Of a stretch of DNA of 21,655 nucleotides, positions 7,853 to 14,678 are shown piece by piece. Under the pieces are notes generated by a model, which was not told where the DNA came from, did not search any database, and saw nothing but the letters and a program-made list of their open reading frames with translations. How positions within the stretch are numbered: position 1 is the stretch's first letter; each line of letters begins with the position of its first letter. A program made the translations under genes and the position numbers. Where the stretch lies: positions 1 to 21,655 of the forward strand of contig DATBDE010000059.1 of NCBI GenBank assembly GCA_036270095.1, read 5' to 3'. The DNA is from DATBDE01 sp036270095 (GTDB taxonomy: Bacteria; Actinomycetota; Thermoleophilia; Solirubrobacterales; Solirubrobacteraceae).

Positions 7853-9100
7853 TCAATTGTTGGACGTTATACCAATGCGACTGGCGAGGCCGAGCAGGGC
7901 CGCGTCTGCCCCCGCCCGGCCCAGCAGCTGCAGCCCGACGGGCATGCCGTCGGCGTCGGTCCCGCACGGCACGGACACCGCCGGCTGCCCGGTCAGGCTG
8001 GCCGGCGCGGCGTACAGGCCCTGCAGCGACTCGACCGAGCGGTTGCGGCCGCCGAAGGAGATGCGGTCGACCTCGGCGGGCGTGGCCGTGACGGGGACGG
8101 TGGGCAGCGCGAGCCCGTCCAGGCGCTCGCGCGCGAACAGCGCGCGCATGCGCTCGCAGACGATCGCGCGGGCGCGCTTGGCGTCCAGGTAGGCGCCACG
8201 CGGGACCTCGAGCCCGGCGCGCAGCGCGCCGCGCACCTGCGGGCCGAAGCGGTCCAGGTCGTCCTCCCACGCCGCCGCCGCCTCGACCTCGATCGCGAGC
8301 ACGGAGGCCGCGGCGCAGAGCCCGAGGTCCGGGCCTTCGACATCGACGAGCTCGAGCCCGGAGCGTGCGAGCGCGGCGCCGACAGCGGTCGCCACCTCCG
8401 GCGCCGCGGCGGCGATGGCGGCACGGTCGACGCCCACGCGCTGCCCCTCACCCGCGGGCTCGCCGGGGACGAGCGCGGCCCACGCGGCGGCGGCGCTCTC
8501 GGCGTCGGGCGCGAGCAGGCCGACCGCGTCCTGGGTGAAGGCCAGCGGGGCGACGCCCTCGCGCGGCAGCGCGCCGCGCGTGGGCCGCAGGCCGACGACG
8601 CCACAGTGGGAAGCGGGCACGCGCACCGAGCCGTTGGTGTCGGTGCCCAGGGCGAGCGCGACGATGCCCGCGGCCACTGCGACGGCCGACCCGCCGCTCG
8701 ACCCGCCGGCGATCCGCGTCGGGTCGTGCGGGTTGTGCACGCCGGGCGTGATCATGCCCAGCGCGAGCTCGTGCGTCGCCGTCTTGCCGATGATCACGGC
8801 GCCGGCCGCGACCACGGCATCGACCACGAGCGCGTTGCGCTCGGCCACGCGCTCGTCGGGCCGGGCCGCACCGAGGCGCGTCGGCAGGCCGGCCACGTCG
8901 ATGACGTCCTTGACCGCGACCGGCAGGCCGTGCAGCGGCCCGCGCGAGCGACCGGCCGCGAGCTCCGCCTCGGCCTGCCGGGCCTGCGCCAGCGCGAGCT
9001 GCGGCGTGAGCTCGACGAACGCGCCCAACTCGGGCTGTAGCGCCTGCGCGCGCTCGAGCGCGGCCTGCGCGCGCGCCACCGGCCCGGCGGTCAGGGGCAC
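7853..9100 (-). CDS. Amidase signature family amidohydrolase
   Basis: Cytoplasmic amidase of 415 residues that should hydrolyse a carboxamide to acid and ammonia. The Ser-cisSer-Lys triad is visible: Lys64 in GLPVAVKD, Ser134/135 in AGGSSGGSAVAVAAG and the nucleophile Ser158 in GTDTNGSVRVP (usually GTDTGGS). The C-terminus ends with the family block PAVSVPCGTDADGMPVGLQL. Its length is slightly short compared with typical 450-500 residue members. The start is GTG 9100, ten bases inside the end of the acyl-CoA synthetase gene and without a clear Shine-Dalgarno sequence, so translation is probably coupled; a downstream in-frame GTG (V8) is an alternative. The SDR follows after 33 bases. Substrate unknown; release of ammonia from an amide intermediate fits the neighbourhood. 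Confidence 0.92.
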   Translation of the reverse strand: MPLTAGPVARAQAALERAQALQPELGAFVELTPQLALAQARQAEAELAAGRSRGPLHGLPVAVKDVIDVAGLPTRLGAARPDERVAERNALVVDAVVAAGAVIIGKTATHELALGMITPGVHNPHDPTRIAGGSSGGSAVAVAAGIVALALGTDTNGSVRVPASHCGVVGLRPTRGALPREGVAPLAFTQDAVGLLAPDAESAAAAWAALVPGEPAGEGQRVGVDRAAIAAAAPEVATAVGAALARSGLELVDVEGPDLGLCAAASVLAIEVEAAAAWEDDLDRFGPQVRGALRAGLEVPRGAYLDAKRARAIVCERMRALFARERLDGLALPTVPVTATPAEVDRISFGGRNRSVESLQGLYAAPASLTGQPAVSVPCGTDADGMPVGLQLLGRAGADAALLGLASRIGITSNN

Positions 9101-10746
9101 GGGGGCGGGTCGATGACCGGCTCGGCCTCGGGCGCCTGCGCGGCGGCCGCGGCGACCTCATCGGCCGCGCGCTGCAGCAGGCGCTGGTAGGCGGAGAGCG
9201 TCGCCGCCTCCTCGAACAACCTGGCCACGTCGGCGCTGACGACCTTGCCCATGGGGTTGCGCGGCAAGTCCTCGACCGCGAGCAGCTGCTTGGGTCGCTT
9301 GTAGGGCGCGAGCCGGTCGCCCACGAAGGCCAGCAACGCCTCCTCGTCCAGGCTGGCGCCGGGAGCGGGCACGACGGCGGCGACGACGGCCTCGCCCCAG
9401 CGCTCGGAGGGCACGCCGATCACGGACGCCCGGGCCACGGCGTCGGACTCCTCCAGCGCGAGCTCGACCTCGCGCGGGTAGACGTTCATGCCGCCGCTGA
9501 TGATCAGGTCCTTTGCCCGCCCGGTGATGCTGAGGAACCCGTCGGCGGGGTCGATGCGCCCGATGTCGCCGGTGCGGAACCAGCCGCCGTCAAAGAACGC
9601 CTGCGCGGTGGCCTCGGCGTCGCCCCGGTAGCCGGCGAAGATCTGCGGCCCGCGCACGACGATCTCGCCGTCGGTGTCGTCCGTCACCGGCGTGCCCGCG
9701 TCGTCGACCACGGCCATCTCCACTCCCGGAAGCGGGAACCCGACGGCACCGGGCTTGCGCGGGCCGTCGTACGGGTTGGAGACGTTCAGGCCGCTCTCGG
9801 TCGTGCCGTAGCGCTCGAGCGGCGGCGCCCCGACGACGGCCTCCACCCGGTGGGCCAGCGCCGGCGACAGCGGCGCCGAGCCCGAGACCAGCAGCCGCAG
9901 CGAGCTGAGGTCGGCGGCCGCGAAGCCGTCCCAGCTCACGAGCCGCTCGTACATGGCCGGCACGGCCAGCAACACGGTCGCGCGCTCGGCGGCGATGGTG
10001 GCGCACACCGCCTGGGGATCGAAGCGGCTGTGCAGCACCGCGCGGCCGCCGGCGAGCAGGCTCGCGCCCACCCCGCCGAGCCCGTGCTGGTGGAACAGCG
10101 GCAGGCCGTGCACGAGCACGTCGTCGCCGGTCCAGCGCCACGCGCGCAGCACCGCGCGCATGCTCGAGAGCACGTTGGCGTGGTCCAGCGGCACGCCCTT
10201 GGGCCGGCCGGTGGTGCCCGACGTGTAGGCGAGCAGGCCCGCGCGCTGCGCCACGGCGGACTCGACCGGCATGACCGCGAGCGCGCTGGTGTCCTGCGCC
10301 AGCGCGTCGACCACCGTGTCGAGGATGCCGCGCAGGCGCTCGGCCACGTCGGGGCCGACGACCGCGGCCACCGCGCCGCTGTGCTCGACGAGGAAGCGCA
10401 GCTCGCCCTCGCTGTAGCTCGGGTTGGCCAGCACCACGACCGCGCCCGCGCGCATCGCGCCGAGGTAGGCCTCGACCGTGGCCACCGAGCTAGGGACGGA
10501 GAGCAGGAGCGCGCCGCCCGCCGCCACCCCGCGCTCGTGCAGCAGGGTCGCGAAGCGCCCGGCGCCGGCGTCGAGCTCGGCATGGGTGCGCGCGTCGCCG
10601 TCCACAGACAGGGCGGGACGGTCGCCGCCCGCGACCCCCGCGGCGTGGAAGACCTCGGCGATGGTGCCCCCGCTGAGCTCGGCGCGCAGCGCGTCGGGGT
10701 CGACGGGGCCACCGACGTGGCGGCTCCAGGCCTCCTCCGCGGTCAC
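9091..10746 (-). CDS. AMP-forming acyl-CoA synthetase (malonyl-CoA synthetase-like)
   Basis: Adenylate-forming enzyme of 551 residues that should activate a carboxylic acid with ATP and CoA. Visible motifs in order: P-loop YTSGTTGRPKGVP (about 174-186), LFHQHGL, LERYGTTESG, GDIGRIDPADGFLSITGRAKD with IISGGMNVYPREVE, and the C-terminal catalytic Lys in RNPMGKV. The LPLFHQHGL and RYGTTES blocks resemble malonate-activating MatB-type enzymes, but acid preference cannot be read safely. An Ala-rich acidic tail of about 50 residues follows the family end. The start is GTG 10746 in a GTGA overlap with the crotonase stop; an open frame continues upstream to 11382 but lies in the crotonase gene. The CoA product could be the substrate for the crotonase. 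Confidence 0.92.
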   Translation of the reverse strand: MTAEEAWSRHVGGPVDPDALRAELSGGTIAEVFHAAGVAGGDRPALSVDGDARTHAELDAGAGRFATLLHERGVAAGGALLLSVPSSVATVEAYLGAMRAGAVVVLANPSYSEGELRFLVEHSGAVAAVVGPDVAERLRGILDTVVDALAQDTSALAVMPVESAVAQRAGLLAYTSGTTGRPKGVPLDHANVLSSMRAVLRAWRWTGDDVLVHGLPLFHQHGLGGVGASLLAGGRAVLHSRFDPQAVCATIAAERATVLLAVPAMYERLVSWDGFAAADLSSLRLLVSGSAPLSPALAHRVEAVVGAPPLERYGTTESGLNVSNPYDGPRKPGAVGFPLPGVEMAVVDDAGTPVTDDTDGEIVVRGPQIFAGYRGDAEATAQAFFDGGWFRTGDIGRIDPADGFLSITGRAKDLIISGGMNVYPREVELALEESDAVARASVIGVPSERWGEAVVAAVVPAPGASLDEEALLAFVGDRLAPYKRPKQLLAVEDLPRNPMGKVVSADVARLFEEAATLSAYQRLLQRAADEVAAAAAQAPEAEPVIDPPPCP

Positions 10747-11444
10747 CGCCGCGCCACCGCGCCCGACCACGCCTCGAGGTTGCCGACGCGCTCCTGCTCG
10801 AGCGCGTCGAGCACGTTGCTGGCCGTGCGCACCACCGCCTTGACCCGCGCCACGGCGTCGGCGTCGAGCTGCGTGAAGCCCGCCGCGAGCTCGACCGCAG
10901 CGGCGCGCGGATCGGGCGCGATGCGGTCCAGCAGGCCGAGCGCCAGCGCCTCCTCGGCGTCGACCGGCCGCATGGTCAGGCAAAGCTCGGCCGCCCGCCC
11001 GCGGCCGACCAGCGAGGGCAGGCCCCACGCCCCGATGGCCAGGCCGTGGCCGGGGCCGACGAAGCGCAGCCGCGCATCGGGCGCGCCCACGCGCAGGTCG
11101 CAGGCCAGCGCGAGCTGGGCGCCGCCGCCGACCGCTGGCCCACTGACTGCGGCGACGATCGGGGCGCGCCCCGCGAGCATCACGCCGTAGAGGCGGTAGA
11201 GCAGGTCGCTGACCTGCGCGCGCTCGCCGTCGGGGAGGTCGAGGTCGGCGCCGGCCGAGAACGCCCGCGGCGCGGAGCTGCCGAGCACGAAGGCGCGCGC
11301 GTCGGGGTCGCCGAAGGCGTCGGTGAGGGCCGTGACGAGCTCGCGATCCAGCGCATTGCGCTTCTCCGGGCGGTCCAGCCACAGGCCCACGACGCCGTCG
11401 TCGCGACGCTCCACCCGCAGGGACGAACCGGACCCGACGGCCAC
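10743..11444 (-). CDS. Enoyl-CoA hydratase/isomerase (crotonase) fold protein lacking both usual glutamates
   Basis: Crotonase-fold protein of 233 residues, slightly short for the family (about 255-265). The CoA/oxyanion segments are visible: RPEKRNALD (25-33), FSAGADLDL (62-70) and SGPAVGGGAQLALACDL (101-117). The two catalytic glutamates of classical hydratases are absent: the first position is Gln110 (GGGAQLAL instead of GGGCELA) and the second is Gly132 (FVGPGHGL instead of a PE motif). It may be an isomerase, hydrolase or other crotonase-type enzyme rather than a hydratase. The start is GTG 11444, which sits seven bases after a TACCGT -10, so the transcript is probably leaderless. It is the first gene of the long left operon. 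Confidence 0.88.
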   Translation of the reverse strand: MAVGSGSSLRVERRDDGVVGLWLDRPEKRNALDRELVTALTDAFGDPDARAFVLGSSAPRAFSAGADLDLPDGERAQVSDLLYRLYGVMLAGRAPIVAAVSGPAVGGGAQLALACDLRVGAPDARLRFVGPGHGLAIGAWGLPSLVGRGRAAELCLTMRPVDAEEALALGLLDRIAPDPRAAAVELAAGFTQLDADAVARVKAVVRTASNVLDALEQERVGNLEAWSGAVARR

Positions 11445-11462
11445 GCCGATACGGTAATACGA
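11445..11462. promoter_or_regulatory. Divergent leaderless promoter with overlapping -10 elements
   Basis: Only 18 bases separate the GTG of the crotonase gene (minus) and the ATG of the hydrolase gene (plus). The palindrome-like heptamer TACGGTA (11450-11456) reads TACGGT on the plus strand, 7 bases before the plus ATG, and TACCGT on the minus strand, 6 bases before the minus GTG. Both match TANNNT at the spacing expected for leaderless transcripts. A direct repeat ATACG-GTA-ATACG overlaps it. There is no room for ribosome sites on either side. No clear -35 is seen in either direction. Confidence 0.5.
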
Positions 11463-12380
11463 ATGCCCTTCGTTACCGCCGATGACGGGGTGCGCTTGCA
11501 CTGGGAGGAGTCCGGCAGCGGGAAGCCGCTCCTGTTCATCCACGAGTTCGCCGGCGACCATCGCAGCTTCGCGCCGCAGGTCGAGCACTTCCGCGACCGG
11601 TACCGCTGTCTTGTCTACGACGCGCGCGGCTACCCGCCGTCCGACGTCCCGGAGGACGAGCGCGCCTACTCGCAGCTGCGCGCCGTGGCCGACGCCGTCG
11701 CGGTGCTCGACGCCGCCGGCGTGGAGCGGGCGCACGTGGTCGGCGTGTCCATGGGCGGCTTCTGCGCCCTGCACCTCGGGCTGCGCCACCCCGACCGCGT
11801 CGACGGCCTCGTGATCGCGGGCGTGGGCTACGGGGCCCACCCCGACGCAGCGGCGACTTTTCGCGCGGAGTCCGAGGCGGTCGCGGCGGCCTTCGACGCC
11901 GAGGGCGCGGCCGAGGTGGCCAAGCGCTACGCGGTCGGCCCCGCGCGCGTGCAGTTCCAGAACAAGAACCGCGCGGCCTGGGAGGTGTTCGCGCGCCAGC
12001 TGGCCGAGCACGACTCCGGCGGATCGGCCCGAACCATGCGCGGCGTGCAGCGCCTGCGCCCTTCGCTCTACGACCTGCGCGACGAGCTCGCCGCGATGGC
12101 GGTCCCCGTCCTGATCGTCGTCGGCGACGAGGACGAGGGCTGCTTGGAGGCCGACCTCATGCTCAAGCGCACCATTCCCACCTCCGGGCTGGCGATCCTG
12201 CCGCGCACCGGGCACACGTGCAACCTCGAGGAGCCCGACGACTTCAACGCGCCGGTGGAGCGCTTCCTCGCCGCCGTGGACGCCGGTGCCGTCACGCCCC
12301 GCGACCCGCGCTCGCTGAGCACGAGCGTGACGGGGATGGACGAGGAGGAGGGGGCGCCGCGGCGCGCGACGGAGGGGTGA
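11463..12380 (+). CDS. Alpha/beta hydrolase
   Basis: Predicted cytoplasmic alpha/beta hydrolase of 305 residues, similar in layout to 3-oxoadipate enol-lactonase and haloperoxidase-type esterases. The catalytic triad is visible: nucleophile Ser96 in the elbow GVSMGG, an acid at Asp222 or Asp224 in VVGDEDEG, and His251 in RTGHTCNLEEP. The oxyanion segment is FIHEFAGDHRSF (25-36), with HEF where HG is usual. The start ATG at 11463 begins MPFVTADDGVRLHW, a standard family start; an open frame extends upstream to 11046 but is antisense to the crotonase gene. No ribosome site is present, consistent with a leaderless transcript. It is transcribed away from the left operon. Ester, lactone or C-C bond hydrolysis are all possible. 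Confidence 0.92.
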   Translation: MPFVTADDGVRLHWEESGSGKPLLFIHEFAGDHRSFAPQVEHFRDRYRCLVYDARGYPPSDVPEDERAYSQLRAVADAVAVLDAAGVERAHVVGVSMGGFCALHLGLRHPDRVDGLVIAGVGYGAHPDAAATFRAESEAVAAAFDAEGAAEVAKRYAVGPARVQFQNKNRAAWEVFARQLAEHDSGGSARTMRGVQRLRPSLYDLRDELAAMAVPVLIVVGDEDEGCLEADLMLKRTIPTSGLAILPRTGHTCNLEEPDDFNAPVERFLAAVDAGAVTPRDPRSLSTSVTGMDEEEGAPRRATEG

Positions 12381-12414
12381 ACCACCTAACGTCGCCATAT
12401 CCGACGCGAGGTGG
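12381..12414 (+). terminator. Hairpin after the alpha/beta hydrolase gene
   Basis: Directly after the TGA there is an inverted repeat: left arm 12382-12394 (CCACCTAACGTCG), loop CCATATC, right arm 12402-12414 (CGACGCGAGGTGG). Eleven of 13 positions pair, with a 2-base internal mismatch. There is no T-tract, which is common for actinobacterial terminators. It could work in both directions between the convergent genes. Confidence 0.5.
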
Positions 12415-12457
12415 CTCACGTCGGCGCCGTTCTCGCCGCGGTCCGGGCCCCGTGCCA

Positions 12458-12474
12458 GCCGCGCAGAGCGCGGC
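12458..12474 (-). terminator. Hairpin after the M20-like gene
   Basis: A perfect 7-bp GC stem, GCCGCGC-AGA-GCGCGGC, begins six bases past the stop of the minus-strand M20-like gene. It has no T-tract. Its position suggests it ends the transcript of the FAD subunit and M20-like pair. Confidence 0.45.
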
Positions 12475-12480
12475 GCGCCC

Positions 12481-13755
12481 CTACGCCACGCCGCAGACCT
12501 CGACGGCCAGCGCCGCGTAGACCCGCGCCGCGTCGACGAGGTCGTCGATCTCCATCGCGAAGTTGCCCCCGCCCACGCTGGCCCCAGGGCCGTAGACGAC
12601 GGTCGGGATGCCGACCTCGTTGAACACGTTGCTGTCGCGCCACATGCTCGTGATGGCGTCGATCGGGCGCACCGGGTCGGCGCCGAACACGCGCCGGTGC
12701 GCGGCTTCGACGTGGCCGACGAGCGGCTTCACGCCCTGTGCCTCGTAGCCGCGCCGGTACACGAACGGCTCCACCGTGACCGGCACGCCCGTGGCGGCAA
12801 TGGCCGCCTCGAGCTCGCGCTGCACGCTGCGCGGGTCCTGCTGCGGCGTGATGCGCGCGTCCACGAAGAGCTCGCAGATCGACGGGGTCTTCGTGATCTT
12901 GTAGGGCACGCCGCTGCGCACGGCGTTGACGCTGACCTTGGGCACGACGGTGCCGCCGTCGCAGCGGTAGGTGTGCTCGCGCTCGTACTGCGCCGCCCAC
13001 GCCTCGATGGCCGAAATGACCGCCGTCGCCCGCACGATCGCGTTGGGCGAGTCGGCGATGGCCGAGCGGTCGGGCACGTAGGGGGTGTACAGCGGCGGCT
13101 CGACGCCGTGCACGTTGACCTTGAAGAACGCCTTGCCCGCCTCGACCCAGCACAGGGCGAAGCTCGTGCCCTCGCACACCACGGCCCAGTCCGCGGTCAC
13201 GCCGCGGTTGACGACGTAGCGGGCGCCGGCCTCCTTGGCGATGTACTCGGGCGGCTGGAACTCGTCCACCGGCTCGAGCCCGATCTCGCCCACGACCATG
13301 GTCATGTGGAGGTCGCCGCGCAGGCGCACGCCCGCGCGCTTGAGGGCCAGGCACGCGATCATCCACGTGGACATCACGCCCTTGTTGTTGACGATGCCGT
13401 TGCCGATCAGGCGGCGGCCCTCGCGCCAGGCGGTGTGGTACTGCGGCGCGCCGGCCTCGGGCGTGGTGAGGAGCTCCTCCTTGGCGATCGTCGTGTCGAG
13501 GTGGCTGTTGAAGAGCAGGCTCTGCCCGCCGCCGGCGCCGGGGATGCGCGCGACGACGTTGGCCCGGTCGGGGAACAGGCCCAGGCGGCGGGGCGCGAAG
13601 CCGTGCGCGTCGCACCACGCGAAGACGTGGTCGGAGACCGGCCCCTCCTCGCCGGTGGGGCTGTCGAGGTTGCCGAGCGCGAGCGCCAGCGCGACGAGCT
13701 CGGACTCGTCGATGTGGCGGTAGACGTCGTCGAGGACGTCGGGGCTTGCGCTCAC
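12481..13755 (-). CDS. M20-family peptidase/deacylase-like protein with altered metal site
   Basis: Protein of 424 residues with M20 (ArgE/DapE/carboxypeptidase G2-like) layout. The first metal motif SHLDT (His85, Asp87) is present, as are Glu195 in CEGT and the closing block GIPTVVYGPG (382-391). Other ligands differ: the bridging Asp position reads GNGIVNNKG (Asn123), the Glu pair reads VGEIG (one Glu, 157), and after GPG the expected His lies in a glycine run (396-398). The residues usually around the dimer-interface His are also changed (SPNAI without a nearby AHS). The start is GTG 13755 in a GTGA overlap with the FAD-subunit stop. Family members cut amide bonds of acylated amino acids; whether this one is active is uncertain. 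Confidence 0.87.
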   Translation of the reverse strand: MSASPDVLDDVYRHIDESELVALALALGNLDSPTGEEGPVSDHVFAWCDAHGFAPRRLGLFPDRANVVARIPGAGGGQSLLFNSHLDTTIAKEELLTTPEAGAPQYHTAWREGRRLIGNGIVNNKGVMSTWMIACLALKRAGVRLRGDLHMTMVVGEIGLEPVDEFQPPEYIAKEAGARYVVNRGVTADWAVVCEGTSFALCWVEAGKAFFKVNVHGVEPPLYTPYVPDRSAIADSPNAIVRATAVISAIEAWAAQYEREHTYRCDGGTVVPKVSVNAVRSGVPYKITKTPSICELFVDARITPQQDPRSVQRELEAAIAATGVPVTVEPFVYRRGYEAQGVKPLVGHVEAAHRRVFGADPVRPIDAITSMWRDSNVFNEVGIPTVVYGPGASVGGGNFAMEIDDLVDAARVYAALAVEVCGVA

Positions 13756-14606
13756 GCCGCCTGCAGGAGCGCCCGCCGCACCATCGCCTCGATCAGGCGC
13801 TTGCGGTACGAGGACGAGCCGTGGATGTCCCCGGTCGGCTCGATGTCGCGGGCGGCGAGCTTGGCCGCCTCGGCCGCGACGTCGTCGTCGAGCTTCTGGC
13901 CCTTCAGCGCGTCCTCGGCCTCGCGGGCCCGCAGCGGCGTGTCGGCCGCGCTGAGCAGGGAGATGCGCGCCTCCTTGACGGCCCCGTCCCCGTTCGCGGT
14001 GACGAGGACGGCGGCGCCGCCGAGCGCGAAGTCGCCGTGCCGGCGCGCGTACTCGGTGAACGCGTGGCCCGTGCCTTCGGGCAGGGGCGGGACCTCGACC
14101 TCGACCAGCAGCTCGTCGGGCTCCAGGGAGGTCGTCAGGTGGGTGACGAAGAAGTCGTCGGCGTCGATCGTGCGCTCGCCGCGCGACGAGCGCGCCTTGA
14201 AGCGGGCGTCGAGCGCGCTGAACGCCACCGGCAGCTCGGCCGCCGGGTCGGCGTGCGCCGCCGACCCGCCGACGGTGCCGCGGTGGCGGATCTGCGGGTG
14301 GGCGACGAGCGCGAGCGCGTCGCCGAGCAGCCCCCAGCCCTCGTGGGTCACGGGCGACTGCTCGAGCCGGGACTGGCGGCACAGGGCGCCGATGTGCAGG
14401 TGGCCGTCGCTGCGGCGCAGGTAGGCGAGCTCGGGGACGCGGTTGACGTCCACGATCACCGACGGCTGGGCGAGCCGGAAGTTCAGCAGCGGCACGAGGC
14501 TCTGCCCGCCGGCGAGGATCTTGCCGTCCTCGGCGTGCTCGGCCAGCAGGCCCACCGCCTCGTCCAGCGAACGCGGATCCATGTAGTCGAAAGGCGGCGG
14601 CTTCAC
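13752..14606 (-). CDS. CoxM/CutM-type FAD-binding subunit of a molybdenum hydroxylase (orphan)
   Basis: FAD-binding medium subunit of 284 residues, as in CO dehydrogenase, xanthine and nicotinate dehydrogenases, which hydroxylate substrates at a Mo-cofactor subunit and pass electrons through Fe-S to FAD. FAD motifs are ILAGGQSLVPLLNFRLAQP (30-48) and HRGTVGGSAAHADPAAELP (108-126). A CO-dehydrogenase flavoprotein-like C-terminal domain follows. Length and order are normal. The start is GTG 14606 with GGAG six bases upstream. The large Mo subunit and small Fe-S subunit that normally flank it are not in this window; the only co-transcribed neighbour is the M20-like gene, joined by a 4-base overlap. 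Confidence 0.92.
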   Translation of the reverse strand: MKPPPFDYMDPRSLDEAVGLLAEHAEDGKILAGGQSLVPLLNFRLAQPSVIVDVNRVPELAYLRRSDGHLHIGALCRQSRLEQSPVTHEGWGLLGDALALVAHPQIRHRGTVGGSAAHADPAAELPVAFSALDARFKARSSRGERTIDADDFFVTHLTTSLEPDELLVEVEVPPLPEGTGHAFTEYARRHGDFALGGAAVLVTANGDGAVKEARISLLSAADTPLRAREAEDALKGQKLDDDVAAEAAKLAARDIEPTGDIHGSSSYRKRLIEAMVRRALLQAA

Positions 14607-14678
14607 GGTTCTCCAGTCCCTCGGTCGATCGTATTACATTGCACCATTCCAGGCGCGGAGCAGGAGGGTGTCATAGCA
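14607..14678. promoter_or_regulatory. Divergent promoter region, FAD subunit versus sensor-regulator hybrid
   Basis: This 72-base region holds back-to-back -10 candidates: TACGAT on the minus strand (14633-14628) toward the FAD-subunit gene and TACATT on the plus strand (14635-14640) toward the hybrid regulator. An AGGAGG (14662-14667) serves the plus gene. The octamer CGTATTAC (14630-14637) also occurs, in the opposite orientation, at 11454-11461 in the other divergent promoter. -35 elements are unclear. Confidence 0.4.

Noticed and set aside
7823..8270. Upstream extension of the DUF1989 copy A frame through the SDR and into the amidase region
   Set aside because: Overlaps two clear genes in another frame; the ATG at 7007 has a good ribosome site.
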